In this document: positions 8,895 through 18,179 of the stretch, piece after piece | Layout of the letters: each line of letters starts with the position of its first letter | How positions within the stretch are numbered: the stretch's first letter is position 1 | Program-made: the position numbers and the translations under genes | Assembly (NCBI RefSeq): GCF_003284585.1 | Contig: NZ_QKRX01000009.1 | Coordinates: 62,001 to 126,000 of the forward strand | From: Nitrincola tibetensis | Lineage (GTDB): Bacteria; Pseudomonadota; Gammaproteobacteria; Pseudomonadales; Balneatricaceae | DNA: 64,000 nucleotides | Direction of reading: 5' to 3' | Notes under the pieces: generated by a model | Told to the model about the DNA's origin: nothing | Databases searched by the model: none | The model's input: only the letters and a program-made list of their open reading frames with translations

Positions 8895-8920
8895 AGCATG
8901 CCCTATCCTCTGGGCATGCT
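8895..8920 (+). terminator. Likely folD terminator
   Basis: AGCATGCCC and GGGCATGCT form a perfect 9-bp stem with an 8-base loop just after the folD stop. The following T tract is weak (TCATCCGTTT). Confidence 0.55.
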
Positions 8921-9004
8921 TCATCCGTTTACACTTTTCACACAACCTTTTTTTATCAACTCAACCATCATCCAGCCAGACACACTTATTAGAAGATCGC
9001 ACTG

Positions 9005-9036
9005 TTGATAACATAAACGATAATGTTTATCATTAG
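9005..9036 (+). promoter_or_regulatory. Fur-box promoter of the exbB-exbD-exbD-tonB operon
   Basis: TTGATA, a 17-base spacer and TATCAT form a promoter. A Fur-box-like sequence GATAATGTTTATCATTAG at 9019-9036 covers the -10 element. Iron-loaded Fur should therefore repress the operon. Confidence 0.78.
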
Positions 9037-9069
9037 CTCTTTATTAGTAAGGATCACTCTGAGACGATT

Positions 9070-9990
9070 ATGAATACTTCCTCCCCCTTAAACAGTGAAG
9101 AAACTCATCTCGACACAAGCGTTAGTGAAGCGATAACGTCAGAAATTGAAACGCCTTTCAACACTGATGCTCAAATTGAATCCACAACTGATACGCCGCT
9201 TGCAAATGCAGCCGTCGAACTCACCGACACCGAAGCATCTGAATCGACACTTGATGCTGTCACAGCCATTGTGCCTGACTCAACAGCAGACCAGATTGTC
9301 AACTTACTGGAAATAGGTGGCCCAGTCGTATGGGTATTAACGGTATTTTCCATTTTTGCCTTATCCCTAATCTTTTTGAAATTCTGGCAACTGTCTATTT
9401 CCAATCTGGGCGCCAAGCGCAAAACACTTAAAGCGATTGACGCATGGAACCGCGGCAAGACCTCCGAGGCCATCAATGCGCTTAACTATAGCAGCCAATC
9501 ACTGCCAAAAATGATTGGAGTCGCCATGCGCGGCATGAAATCTCAGGGAGATACACCTAAGCTTCGCGAAGAACTCGGCCGACTCGCCAGCATGGAAATG
9601 GAAAGCTTACGCTCCTATTTGCGTCCGCTTGAGGTTATTGCCAATCTCAGCCCGTTACTCGGTTTGCTAGGCACGGTACTGGGTATGATCGTCGCCTTCC
9701 AACAAATGGAAATGGCAGGAAATCAAGTCGATCCAAGTGTTCTCTCTGGAGGAATCTGGCAAGCACTCCTAACTACTGCAGCTGGCCTCACGGTTGCTAT
9801 CCCGGTGTTTATGGCACATAGCATTCTTGAACGTAAGACAGAGCGAATTGGACACGATATGGAAAACCTAATGACCTGTGTTTTCACACGCAACTGCCTA
9901 GATGAAAGCTGTGCTTGCAACATAACCGAGACGGTAAAAGAAACTGAGGAAAGCTGGGATAAGAGTGGGGCTGCCATTCATGCAGCTTAA
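9070..9990 (+). CDS. exbB: ExbB/TolQ-family proton channel protein with N- and C-terminal extensions
   Basis: ExbB forms the inner-membrane pentamer that uses the proton gradient to energise TonB. The 306-residue product has an acidic, Ser/Thr-rich N-terminal extension of about 75 residues, then transmembrane helices near 85-108, 195-220 and 235-260. Family motifs include LGLLGTVLGMIVAFQQM and GGIWQALLTTAAGLTVAIP. The C-terminal tail is also extended and contains a Cys cluster (RNCLDESCACN). It is first in exbB-exbD1-exbD2-tonB; its stop overlaps the next gene by 11 bases. It should power the TonB receptors encoded nearby. Confidence 0.93.
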   Translation: MNTSSPLNSEETHLDTSVSEAITSEIETPFNTDAQIESTTDTPLANAAVELTDTEASESTLDAVTAIVPDSTADQIVNLLEIGGPVVWVLTVFSIFALSLIFLKFWQLSISNLGAKRKTLKAIDAWNRGKTSEAINALNYSSQSLPKMIGVAMRGMKSQGDTPKLREELGRLASMEMESLRSYLRPLEVIANLSPLLGLLGTVLGMIVAFQQMEMAGNQVDPSVLSGGIWQALLTTAAGLTVAIPVFMAHSILERKTERIGHDMENLMTCVFTRNCLDESCACNITETVKETEESWDKSGAAIHAA

Positions 9991-10378
9991 TCTCAACAAA
10001 GGCATACGACGCAAAACGATCAGCATGACCCCGCTGATCGACGTCGTGTTCATCTTGCTGTTATTTTTTATGCTGACGTCAAGCTTTATCAAATGGCAAC
10101 AAATGCAACTCGCCGTTTCAGGCCCCTCCGCTACGTCTGTCGCAACATCAGACAACCCACCGCTAATTGCGCGCTTATCATCTGATGGACAAGTGTCACT
10201 TGGCGGAGAGAACTTTTTAAGCAATGAAGACGAAGCACTCAAAGCCTTTATTGATCGACATGAGCCATCACGCATACTTCTGACAACAGATGAAGAAACT
10301 TCTATTCAACAAATCGTCAGTCTAATTGATCGTTTCCAACGCTTAGGGGCCACAAACGTCTCATTTAACGTAGATTAA
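9980..10378 (+). CDS. exbD: ExbD-family protein (first copy, catalytic Asp present)
   Basis: ExbD is the single-pass partner inside the ExbB pentamer; a membrane Asp carries protons. The 132-residue product (from ATG 9980; an in-frame GTG at 9965 is possible) has the helix TPLIDVVFILLLFFML with Asp21 in the essential position. A periplasmic domain follows. It overlaps exbB by 11 bases and is followed after three bases by a second exbD, so all are co-translated. Confidence 0.92.
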   Translation: MQLNLNKGIRRKTISMTPLIDVVFILLLFFMLTSSFIKWQQMQLAVSGPSATSVATSDNPPLIARLSSDGQVSLGGENFLSNEDEALKAFIDRHEPSRILLTTDEETSIQQIVSLIDRFQRLGATNVSFNVD

Positions 10379-10381
10379 ACC

Positions 10382-10807
10382 ATGAAACTCTTTACTTCCG
10401 CCCAAAACCGTAAAGATAAAGACGACAATCTGATCCCTTTGATCAATGTCGTCTTTCTTATGTTGATTTTTTTCATGCTGGCGGGGCAAATCACCGCCAG
10501 CGATGCCTTTAAAGTCACACCCCCTTCCTCCTTAATTGAGGCACCCGTTTTAGAGGCAATCGAATTTGAAGTTCTATTCAATGCCGATGGTGACTTAGCC
10601 CTAAACAATACACTGATGACCTTAGAAGACATTAAGTCGCTTTTGTCGGAAAGCAAGCAAAGTCAACAGGATGCTGAGATTAACGTTGCCTTAAAAGCCG
10701 ATGCAGATGTCAGCGCCGCACAACTCAAACCTTTACTCACTGCACTCACTGAAATCCAGGTTAATCAAGTAACGCTCTACACACGCCAGGTGATCACTCA
10801 ACAATGA
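10382..10807 (+). CDS. Second ExbD-like protein with Asn in place of the essential Asp
   Basis: The 141-residue product has the ExbD layout: a short cytoplasmic N-terminus, one helix and a periplasmic domain. The helix reads [16 protein letters not shown], with Asn22 where ExbD proteins carry the proton-conducting Asp. It sits between exbD and tonB; its TGA overlaps the tonB ATG (ATGA). By inference it may form a heterodimer with the first ExbD, leaving one protonatable Asp per complex. It is unlikely to work as the sole ExbD. Confidence 0.88.
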   Translation: MKLFTSAQNRKDKDDNLIPLINVVFLMLIFFMLAGQITASDAFKVTPPSSLIEAPVLEAIEFEVLFNADGDLALNNTLMTLEDIKSLLSESKQSQQDAEINVALKADADVSAAQLKPLLTALTEIQVNQVTLYTRQVITQQ

Positions 10808-11685
10808 CTATTAAAAAACGACACGGACTTATCGCCTTTGTGTTTGCGATTTTTTTTCATGCTGGTCTGGTGATACTGATTACCTATCGATCAACGACTG
10901 TCGCGGAAGAAAGCGCTGAGCTTCCCGGGTATGCAGGTGTTACTGTTAGCCTGGCTTCAGCTGGTGATCTTTTGGCCGCTTTAGAACAAAGCGCAGCCTC
11001 TGAAGCAGCGGAAGCAACTCCGGAGCCCTCCTCAGAACCTGAGCCAATACCTGAGCCAGTGATTGAACAGACTCCAGAACCAACACCGGAGCCCACTCCG
11101 GAGCCCACTCCGGAGCCAACACCTGAACCGATACCGGAGCCAAAACCTGAACCTAAGCCAGAGCCTAAACCTGAACCAAAGCCCAAACCTGCTCCTAGAC
11201 CAGAGCCAAGGCCCGAACCCAGACCTGAGGCCAGACCCGAAGCTAGACCATCACCTCAAGCAACGGCTGCAGCCGAAAGCACTCAGAATACAACCAATGA
11301 TGTTTCTGCGGAGCAAACATCCACTCCAATAACAGCTGGAGCCAATGCACCAGGTCAACAAAAAACGACAGATACGGGTGGGGATCCTGCTGCACAAGCC
11401 ACCTATTTTTCAAACTTAGCGCAACATCTCGCTCGTCATAAACGCTACCCAATGGCAGCAAGACGCCAGCAACGTCAAGGGACTGCTGAGCTTGAGTTTA
11501 CACTTGACCGAACCGGTAGAGTTATTTCCAGTCGCGTTGTACGCAGCAGCGGCCACAACCTTTTGGACAAAGAAGTACTCGATATGCTGGTTAGAGCAGC
11601 TCCCTTACCTGCTTTTCCAAGCAGCGTTTCGGAGTCGACGCTTGTTATTACCCTCCCCGTTACATTTAACCTCAGCGAACGTTAA
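10804..11685 (+). CDS. tonB: TonB energy-transducing protein
   Basis: TonB spans the periplasm and transmits energy from ExbBD to outer-membrane receptors. The 293-residue product has an N-terminal signal-anchor (about 10-29) with a membrane His. A long Pro/Glu then Pro/Lys/Arg repeat region follows (about 75-150; units such as EPTPEP and EPKP), then a C-terminal TonB domain with the YP motif ([19 protein letters not shown]) and [12 protein letters not shown]. It is the last gene of the Fur-controlled operon. Confidence 0.95.
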   Translation: MTIKKRHGLIAFVFAIFFHAGLVILITYRSTTVAEESAELPGYAGVTVSLASAGDLLAALEQSAASEAAEATPEPSSEPEPIPEPVIEQTPEPTPEPTPEPTPEPTPEPIPEPKPEPKPEPKPEPKPKPAPRPEPRPEPRPEARPEARPSPQATAAAESTQNTTNDVSAEQTSTPITAGANAPGQQKTTDTGGDPAAQATYFSNLAQHLARHKRYPMAARRQQRQGTAELEFTLDRTGRVISSRVVRSSGHNLLDKEVLDMLVRAAPLPAFPSSVSESTLVITLPVTFNLSER

Positions 11686-11700
11686 TCCGTCGCTGGGGTT
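11668..11700 (+). terminator. Hairpin at the tonB/macB convergent junction
   Basis: AACCTCAGCGA pairs with TCGCTGGGGTT (one G-U pair) around an 11-base loop that contains the tonB stop. There is no strong T run, so it is a likely but unproven terminator for tonB. Confidence 0.4.
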
Positions 11701-11712
11701 AACTCACTTAAT

Positions 11713-13650
11713 TTATTCAGATGCCAGCGCGACGACAGGATCCAAGTAAGCCGCTTTTCTGGCAGGCAAGAATCCAAACAACAAACCGGTTAAGAAAGCG
11801 CATCCAAATGCCATCGTAACTGGCAATAAACTAAACATAACGGGTGTTCCTAGATAACCGATAAGCCAGGTTACACCCAAGCCGAGCGCAACGCCAATCA
11901 AACCACCCAGCGCCGACACCAATACCGCCTCAACTAAAAACTGCTGCATAATATTCATTGTTCTGGCACCAGTAGCCATTCGCACACCAATTTCACGAGT
12001 GCGTTCTGTCACAGACACCAGCATTATATTCATCACTCCTATACCACCAACTAATAACGAGATGGCAGCAATTGACCCCAACAATAATGTCATTGTATTC
12101 TGAGTTTCTGAAACAGATTCAATGATTGATGCCATATTCCGAATTTGAAAATCTTCCGTTCCATGGCGAGACAATAATAGATTATGCACTTGATCTTGCA
12201 TCTCATCGATTTCATTGAGTTCTTCAACCGATACCGTAATACTTCTTAAGTACCTTTGTCCAAATAAACGCAAACTGCCCGTTTGGTAGGGAACTATCAC
12301 GACATCATCTTCATCTCGACCAAAAGGTGAAGCGCCTCTTGTACTCATAGTCCCTATGATTTGAAACATAATATTGTTAATCATCACATACTGACCTACT
12401 GGATCCTGGCCAGGAAATAGCGCATTGGCTGCTGTTTGCCCCATCAAGGCAACTGATGAATAATTCACGTCATCATCCGGCGTGAAAAAAGTCCCTCTCT
12501 CTACGTTCCAAGCTCGAACGACGGGAAAAGCAGATGAGGTCGCCATCACCTCGGTTTGGTGATCACGCCCACCGGCGCGTAATGTAACCGAACCACTCAA
12601 TTCCGGAATGGCCGCCAAGATACCTGGCAATTCATTAATGGCATCTACATCTTCTGGCGTTAAGGAGGTTGCACCCCATCCTCTTTGATTAGGCGCACCG
12701 GGTCTAATTAGCAAGAGATTTGAACCCATCGAACTAATGCGATCGACAACGGCTTGCTTTGCACCATCACCAATCCCTAGCATGGTAATCACCGAGGCAA
12801 CGCCTATAACAATCCCTAGCAACGTGAGAGCCGTTCTAAACAAATTGGCACGCAAGGCTCGCAGTGACATGCGAAATGCTTCTACCAAGTGCCCTGCATC
12901 CCCGGAGTAATCAGACTCAACCTTCTCTTTCGGCGCAGGATTCAATGCCTGACTTGTGCCTGGATCGGAAACAATAACACCGTCACTGATTTCAATTATT
13001 CGATCCGCATGAGAAGCCACCTTCTGATCATGTGTAATCAAAATAAGGGTGTGCCCTTGCTGTGCTAAGGTTGCAAACAGTGCCATAACCTCTTTACCCG
13101 TTTGACTGTCCAGAGCACCTGTTGGCTCATCCGCCAAGATGATTTGCCCACCATTCATCAGAGCGCGCGCAATAGAAACCCGCTGCTGCTGGCCACCGGA
13201 TAACTGACTCGGGCGATGATCTGCTCGATCACCCAACCCAAGAGATTCCAATAAAGCAAACGCACGCTCCTCGCGCTCTTCAACGGGCATACCCGCATAA
13301 ACGGCAGGCACCTCTACATTTTCAAGCGCAGTTGAACCTGACAATAGATTGTAACTCTGAAAAACAAAGCCAAACGCTTCGCGTCGCAACCCAGCCAACT
13401 CATCCTTTGATAAGTCCGACACATCGACACCGTTAAATAAATACTGCCCAGATGTCGGACGATCCAAACATCCAAGAATATTCATCAGTGTCGATTTACC
13501 TGACCCAGACGAACCAATGATTGCCACAAACTCACCAGGCATAATCTTAAGATCAAGTCCTTTCAAGACATCAACAGTGCCCTCTCCACTGGGAAAGGAA
13601 CGCTTTATACTCTTTAGTTCAATGATAGGTTTGACGTTTTGTGCATCCAT
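11713..13650 (-). CDS. macB: MacB-type ABC transporter (ATPase fused to FtsX-like permease)
   Basis: MacB-type proteins drive tripartite export of macrolides, lipopeptides or other substrates from the periplasm. The 645-residue product has an N-terminal ATPase (about 5-230) with Walker [10 protein letters not shown], signature [15 protein letters not shown] and Walker [13 protein letters not shown]. One transmembrane helix (about 275-298), a large periplasmic domain and three C-terminal helices with an FtsX signature ([16 protein letters not shown]) follow. It lies four bases after the macA-like gene. No TolC-type gene is adjacent, so an outer-membrane partner must be encoded elsewhere. The substrate is unknown. 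Confidence 0.9.
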   Translation of the reverse strand: MDAQNVKPIIELKSIKRSFPSGEGTVDVLKGLDLKIMPGEFVAIIGSSGSGKSTLMNILGCLDRPTSGQYLFNGVDVSDLSKDELAGLRREAFGFVFQSYNLLSGSTALENVEVPAVYAGMPVEEREERAFALLESLGLGDRADHRPSQLSGGQQQRVSIARALMNGGQIILADEPTGALDSQTGKEVMALFATLAQQGHTLILITHDQKVASHADRIIEISDGVIVSDPGTSQALNPAPKEKVESDYSGDAGHLVEAFRMSLRALRANLFRTALTLLGIVIGVASVITMLGIGDGAKQAVVDRISSMGSNLLLIRPGAPNQRGWGATSLTPEDVDAINELPGILAAIPELSGSVTLRAGGRDHQTEVMATSSAFPVVRAWNVERGTFFTPDDDVNYSSVALMGQTAANALFPGQDPVGQYVMINNIMFQIIGTMSTRGASPFGRDEDDVVIVPYQTGSLRLFGQRYLRSITVSVEELNEIDEMQDQVHNLLLSRHGTEDFQIRNMASIIESVSETQNTMTLLLGSIAAISLLVGGIGVMNIMLVSVTERTREIGVRMATGARTMNIMQQFLVEAVLVSALGGLIGVALGLGVTWLIGYLGTPVMFSLLPVTMAFGCAFLTGLLFGFLPARKAAYLDPVVALASE

Positions 13651-13654
13651 AGAA

Positions 13655-14902
13655 CTACCTCATACGTGGCTGCGCGGCATTCATGGAACCCATGGATGCA
13701 TTCACATTAGAACGCGTAGCAGATCGGTTTATCTGCAAAAGCACTTGATCACCTTCAGCAATAACCCCATCCAAAATTTGTGCATTCACACGATTCGTGA
13801 CACCGACCTTCACCTCTAGCTCATCCACACCACCCTGTTCGTTAACCCGCAACACAGTTGCCCGCCTCTCTCTCGTTTGAGACGGGAGACCTTCGGAGTT
13901 AGAGGACTGTCTTGCCAACTCGGGTCTAGCGCCATCATTTCTGTATTGAAGCGAGGACACAGGTAGCTGCAATACATTTTCAGCCGACGCAATCACAAAA
14001 AATACTTGAGCGGTCATTTGTGGCATTAAACGGCCTTGAACATTTTCAACATCAAATAAAGCGTTGTATAGCACCACATTGCTTTCGACAACTGGCGTTG
14101 GCTCAATACGACGTAAGTTTCCATACCACCGCTGCAGAGGGTTGCCTAAGGTCGTGAAATACGCAGGCATGTCATCGCGCAAGCGGCTAATATCAGCCTC
14201 AGACACTTGAGCCTGAACTGTCATAACGGATAAATCAGCAATCTGTAAAATAACAGGTGCTTGCTGATTCGCATTTAAGGTTTGCCCCTGTCGAGCCGAA
14301 ATGGATACAACTGTGCCGCCCATGGGTGCATAAATCTTGGCATAGTTTAAGTTTGCTTCTTCCGCTCTCAGTGTGGATTCCGTCTGTTCAATTTGCGCTT
14401 TAATCGCGTTGACTTGGGCTCGAGCCGAACGCAGTGTCGCTTCGGCTATTTGCAGTGATTCTTGCGAAGTTGCTCTTGTCGTCATCAGGTTTTGCTGACG
14501 TTTATACTGAAGGTCAGCCAAGGTTAGTGACGCTTCACGATCTTCGAGCTGGGCTCGCTGATTACGAAGCTGAGCTCGGATCGCATCGACGCCGGCGCTC
14601 AAAACCGTCGGGTCGATTTCTGCTAACAATTGCCCTTCTTCAACGAAATCACCCACTTCAACATGAATATGCGTCAGTTGCCCGGAAACCTGAGCACCAA
14701 CATCAACATAATTACTGGGTTGCAAACGCCCAGTCGCTGTCACGACATTTTCAATATTTCCACGCGTCACAGATACGGTGACCTGCTGGGTTTGGGTATT
14801 CTGGTTTTTCTTCCAATAATATCCTCCAATTAACGACCCACCCAGCACTAAAGCAACCCATATAAATAACCAAGCCTTAGATTTACGCTTTTTTCTCACC
14901 AT
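13655..14902 (-). CDS. macA: MacA-type periplasmic adaptor (HlyD family)
   Basis: The adaptor bridges MacB and an outer-membrane channel. The 415-residue product has a basic N-terminus and one membrane anchor (about 12-30), then lipoyl/barrel segments ([32 protein letters not shown]), a coiled-coil hairpin (about 85-160) and beta-barrel domains. ATG 14902 (MVRKKRKSK) is chosen because a GGAAAG lies nine bases upstream and the anchor is near the start. In-frame starts at 14953 and 14962 exist. It is the first gene of a macAB operon; a CpxR-like box lies about 80 bases upstream. Confidence 0.88.
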   Translation of the reverse strand: MVRKKRKSKAWLFIWVALVLGGSLIGGYYWKKNQNTQTQQVTVSVTRGNIENVVTATGRLQPSNYVDVGAQVSGQLTHIHVEVGDFVEEGQLLAEIDPTVLSAGVDAIRAQLRNQRAQLEDREASLTLADLQYKRQQNLMTTRATSQESLQIAEATLRSARAQVNAIKAQIEQTESTLRAEEANLNYAKIYAPMGGTVVSISARQGQTLNANQQAPVILQIADLSVMTVQAQVSEADISRLRDDMPAYFTTLGNPLQRWYGNLRRIEPTPVVESNVVLYNALFDVENVQGRLMPQMTAQVFFVIASAENVLQLPVSSLQYRNDGARPELARQSSNSEGLPSQTRERRATVLRVNEQGGVDELEVKVGVTNRVNAQILDGVIAEGDQVLLQINRSATRSNVNASMGSMNAAQPRMR

Positions 14903-14963
14903 AACCTTATCTTTCCAAGTCAATTGAAGACACCTATTATCAAGTAGTGACATCACCTTCACA

Positions 14964-14996
14964 ATGTAAATTCCCTGACTTTACATGTCTTTACAT
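14964..14996 (-). promoter_or_regulatory. CpxR-like box upstream of macAB
   Basis: On the minus strand GTAAA-GACAT-GTAAA (plus positions 14980-14994) matches the published CpxR consensus GTAAA-N5-GTAAA exactly. An inverted ATGTAAA at 14964-14970 lies close by. It suggests envelope-stress control of the efflux operon; no cpxR is in the window. Confidence 0.5.
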
Positions 14997-15020
14997 TGAT
15001 TGATACAGGTTAAAACTAGA

Positions 15021-15058
15021 AAAGCCGCCATGCTCAGAATAAAGAGCATAGCGGCTTT
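15021..15058 (-). terminator. Strong hairpin downstream of the TonB receptor
   Basis: AAAGCCGCCATGCTC pairs with GAGCATAGCGGCTTT (one G-U pair) around an 8-base loop. On the minus strand it is followed by TTTTCTAGTTTT. It would back up the terminator at 15133-15157. Confidence 0.6.
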
Positions 15059-15132
15059 AAGAAGAAGGAGGGATAAAATCAGAAACGATAATTCATACTT
15101 AACCAGAAGTTTATATTTTTTTGAGAGCTCTC

Positions 15133-15157
15133 AAAAAAACCGCCCTGTTCGGGCGGG
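15133..15157 (-). terminator. Rho-independent terminator of the TonB receptor gene
   Basis: On the minus strand CCGCCC/GGGCGG with a GAACA loop is followed by seven T residues. It lies about 33 bases after the receptor stop. Confidence 0.85.
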
Positions 15158-15190
15158 TATGAAAAGTCTACACGTTGAAGTTTCTTGACA

Positions 15191-17404
15191 TTAAAAGGTC
15201 AAATTAGCGGACAACCATAAACGACGGCCATCTAAAACAGCGCCCTTAGTTGATGCCGACTGATGGCTGTATTCACTTGCATAGCAGGTTCCTGTTGAGC
15301 AAGCGAATGGCTTGTAGGATCTAAAGTCTTTGTTTAACAGATTTTCGACGGTTCCGCTAAAACGAAGATTTTTAGTGAGTTGATAGCTACCCCCTAAATC
15401 AAATAGACTATAGGCTTTGATGTCACCAACGGCTTCATAAAGCGCTAGATCATCCGTACCTGCAGCAGGCATTGTATTAAAGCGACGACTTTCTCCACGA
15501 TAACTCGCATTCAACCAAAGGTTGGCTTTAGGGGTTGCTTGCCAGTTGAGACGCGCATTGGCCATATGGCGAGGCGTATCACTAAGCTTCCCGACGACTT
15601 GACCCGTTGCATCTTCAATTTCAGTTTCAGTATACGTATAGTTCATGGACAGATTCCAATTATCCGCAATCGGCAATCGTGCCGCTAGCTCTATCCCCTC
15701 AGATTGCGCTCTATTTAAATTTTCTGTCCAACCGACCGTGCGTTGATTATCAAAGCCCACCAGATCATAACAGTCAGCAGGAGGCGGGTTAACGGGGTTT
15801 GTGCTGCCAGTATAGTTACAGTTATAACGCGTTGTGCTGCTGAAACGGTCTTTTAAACGGCTCTGGAAAACAGTGGCATTAGCACTAAAACCATTGTCTT
15901 GTTGATAATAGATACCCAGCTCCCCATTGGTACTTTTTTCAGGATTTAAACTCGGGTTACCGACCGTTGCAGTAGTACCCTGAGCTGTAATTCCATTCAC
16001 GCCCGCGTACAATGCATCAACATTAGGTGTTTTATACCCAGCGCTAATTCCTCCTTTTACGGTCCAGTTGTCATCAAGATTGTAAACGGCGTAAGCACGT
16101 GGAGTAATATGTCCGCCAAAGAACTCGTTGTGGTTGTAGCGAGCACCCAGCGTTAACAATAGCTGATCCATCACCGCCCATTCGTTCTCAGCAAACAAAG
16201 ACCAATCTTTCTGAGTAAACCTATTGGGGGCCACACCGTCTATCATTTCGGCATCCCAATACTGACCACCCACCGTTAAAAAGTGGCTGTCGCCAATGGC
16301 CTGCATGTATTTGGTATCAAAGACAATATTCGTGGACTCAAGCTCACGTGCGTCTTTAACACTCTTTCCAGGGATGCCTGTATTGGTTGGATTGTTAGGG
16401 TTACCCGGTATCGTTCGACCGATGGTTTCTGTTTTATTGTGCATCAAGCTGGACTCTAAGGTGCCTTGCCCAATACGACTGGTATGACCTATGGTAAATT
16501 GATCACGCTCATGACGAAGATCATCAGCATAACCTCTCCAGTTGGTTGGCGTATCATTCGCGCTCAGTTTACGATTACTAGGATCACCGTTGTCATACTT
16601 TTGTCGTGAAAGGTCAAAATCAAACCAAACGTCATGATTCTCGTGTGCCAACAGATCTAAGCGACCGCCGAGACTGGAGATATTGCCTTCTACCTTACTC
16701 TGGCCACGAGAATTAAGCTGTATGGTCTGCCCAGCAACACCCTGTGCGGTCAAATTGTAATCATCACGCTCGAAGTAACTGCCTCTGAGGGTCAAACCAA
16801 GTCGCCCTTCAATTAAAGGACCACTGGTATAAAAACTGGTCTTCCGACTATCACCAAACTCGGACTCTTCTTGAAGAGTAAACTCTTGGGTTAAGGATCC
16901 TGTCCATTCATCCCCAACTTTTCGGGTAATAATGTTCACAACCCCACCAATCGCATCAGAACCGTAGAGCGTTGACATCGGGCCACGAATCACTTCTATC
17001 CGCTCAATGGCATTAACGGGAGGTATGAAACTGGTCGACATTTCACCAAACCCATTCGGCGTGATATTCCCTGCTGCGCCTTGTCTGCGACCATCAATCA
17101 GGATTAGGGTGTATTCAGATGGCATTCCTCGGATGCTGATGTTGAGTCCACCCGTTTTACCGGTATTACCCAACACATCAATGCCTTCAACATCTTTCAA
17201 GGCCTCAGCGACGTTTGAAAAGTTCTTTTGTTCCAAATCCTCACGAGATACAACAGAGATACTGGCTGGGGCATCGGTAATTTTTTGTTCAAAACCGGAC
17301 GCCGTTATCACCATGCTATCTAAACGTACATCTGGGTTGGCTGAAACGAGGTTTGCTGTAGATGTGAGGGCTACAACCAGGGCTTTTAGCTTGAATTGAC
17401 TCAC
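15191..17404 (-). CDS. TonB-dependent outer-membrane receptor, catecholate-siderophore (CirA/FepA) type
   Basis: The 737-residue receptor has a signal peptide (about 1-22), a TonB box region (DSMVITASGFEQ), a plug domain (DAPASISVVSREDL, LIDGRRQG, ERIEVIRGPMSTLYGSDAIGGVVNI) and a beta-barrel ending in aromatic F (LSANLTF). Plug and barrel wording resemble CirA/FepA-like receptors, but the substrate cannot be fixed from sequence. The start is GTG 17404 with GGAG eight bases upstream. It has its own Fur box and two terminators, so it is a single-gene unit next to the heme operon. TonB-ExbBD encoded at 9070-11685 should energise it. Confidence 0.9.
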   Translation of the reverse strand: MSQFKLKALVVALTSTANLVSANPDVRLDSMVITASGFEQKITDAPASISVVSREDLEQKNFSNVAEALKDVEGIDVLGNTGKTGGLNISIRGMPSEYTLILIDGRRQGAAGNITPNGFGEMSTSFIPPVNAIERIEVIRGPMSTLYGSDAIGGVVNIITRKVGDEWTGSLTQEFTLQEESEFGDSRKTSFYTSGPLIEGRLGLTLRGSYFERDDYNLTAQGVAGQTIQLNSRGQSKVEGNISSLGGRLDLLAHENHDVWFDFDLSRQKYDNGDPSNRKLSANDTPTNWRGYADDLRHERDQFTIGHTSRIGQGTLESSLMHNKTETIGRTIPGNPNNPTNTGIPGKSVKDARELESTNIVFDTKYMQAIGDSHFLTVGGQYWDAEMIDGVAPNRFTQKDWSLFAENEWAVMDQLLLTLGARYNHNEFFGGHITPRAYAVYNLDDNWTVKGGISAGYKTPNVDALYAGVNGITAQGTTATVGNPSLNPEKSTNGELGIYYQQDNGFSANATVFQSRLKDRFSSTTRYNCNYTGSTNPVNPPPADCYDLVGFDNQRTVGWTENLNRAQSEGIELAARLPIADNWNLSMNYTYTETEIEDATGQVVGKLSDTPRHMANARLNWQATPKANLWLNASYRGESRRFNTMPAAGTDDLALYEAVGDIKAYSLFDLGGSYQLTKNLRFSGTVENLLNKDFRSYKPFACSTGTCYASEYSHQSASTKGAVLDGRRLWLSANLTF

Positions 17405-17470
17405 GTAAGAACTCCATTATACCAGCAGGTATTCTAAAATTTCGAGACTAACAATAAATTTATACGTATT

Positions 17471-17489
17471 GATAATGCTTATCGTTCAT
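17471..17489 (-). promoter_or_regulatory. Fur box upstream of the siderophore-type receptor
   Basis: GATAATGCTTATCGTTCAT resembles the Fur consensus GATAATGATAATCATTATC and lies about 67 bases before the receptor start. Iron repression is inferred. Confidence 0.75.
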
Positions 17490-17596
17490 CTCTAGATTCT
17501 AAACATGTTTACTGATAATAGCCATTACTTAACATAACTTTACAAATATTTTTGTAACGGCATGGAACTTAATTGGAAAAGAAGAACAGGGGATTT

Positions 17597-17630
17597 AAGG
17601 TACGCTACCAGCTGACCGACAACGTACCTT
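17597..17630 (-). terminator. Inverted repeat after hutZ
   Basis: AAGGTACG and CGTACCTT are perfect inverted repeats with an 18-base spacer, just past the last gene of the heme operon. There is no T run, so its role as terminator is uncertain. Confidence 0.4.
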
Positions 17631-17635
17631 ATCGA

Positions 17636-18157
17636 TCAGGATACTTTGCGCTGATGCCCTTCTTTTAGGTGAACAAAGCTCACAAGATCATCACCGGACA
17701 CTTGATAGGCTTGACCAAACCCTTTGACATACAAACCTTGTTTTGGCACGAGTCGATATAAGCGGAAATCACCCAATTGCGACAAGTTAACAACGATCTC
17801 TCCTTGGCGCTGCGAAAGTGCTTCAATGGCTTCCGACCATTGTGGGTTATCACGTTTTATCTCTTCTGCAAGGGCGTCAAATGTTAAGCGCTTGCGTGCG
17901 TAGATTTGGCGGGTCTCGTTTTCATCGGCAATCAACATGATCGATACACTTGGGCACACTTGTAAATTCTGCCCATGACGCGCGATGTCACTCACCAATA
18001 TATAATAGCCATTCTCCAAAAGTACGAAGGGAGCATAACTCACATTAGGCTGATGATCGTCATTAAGAGTCGCCATCAAGAGGGTTTTACAGCTGTCTCG
18101 AAAGTCTCTAATTTCCGGTTCTAGACGCTCTTGTAGTTTTGCTGTTGTATCATTCAT
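17636..18157 (-). CDS. hutZ: HutZ/HugZ-family heme utilisation protein
   Basis: Members bind heme in the cytosol, and several degrade it to release iron. The 173-residue product has the split-barrel flavin-reductase-like fold of pyridoxamine-phosphate-oxidase relatives (TLLMATLNDDHQPNVSYAPFV) and a C-terminal GFGQAYQV motif followed by HLKEGH, which in this family includes heme-ligand residues. ATG 18157 is chosen, with AGG upstream; GTG 18163 is an alternative. It is the last gene of the hemP-receptor-hutX-hmuTUV-hutZ operon, which fits intracellular use of imported heme. Confidence 0.88.
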   Translation of the reverse strand: MNDTTAKLQERLEPEIRDFRDSCKTLLMATLNDDHQPNVSYAPFVLLENGYYILVSDIARHGQNLQVCPSVSIMLIADENETRQIYARKRLTFDALAEEIKRDNPQWSEAIEALSQRQGEIVVNLSQLGDFRLYRLVPKQGLYVKGFGQAYQVSGDDLVSFVHLKEGHQRKVS

Positions 18158-18179
18158 GTACACTTACCTATATTAAAAT

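Noticed and set aside
10884-11332. Repetitive frames rich in Gly/Ser, Val/Leu or Asn/Gln across tonB
   Set aside because: They are other-frame readings of the Pro/Glu/Lys repeats in tonB.
14934-14962. Longer starts for macA (GTG 14962 or ATG 14953)
   Set aside because: They add about 20 residues before the basic membrane anchor, and the best-spaced ribosome binding site belongs to ATG 14902. They are not excluded.
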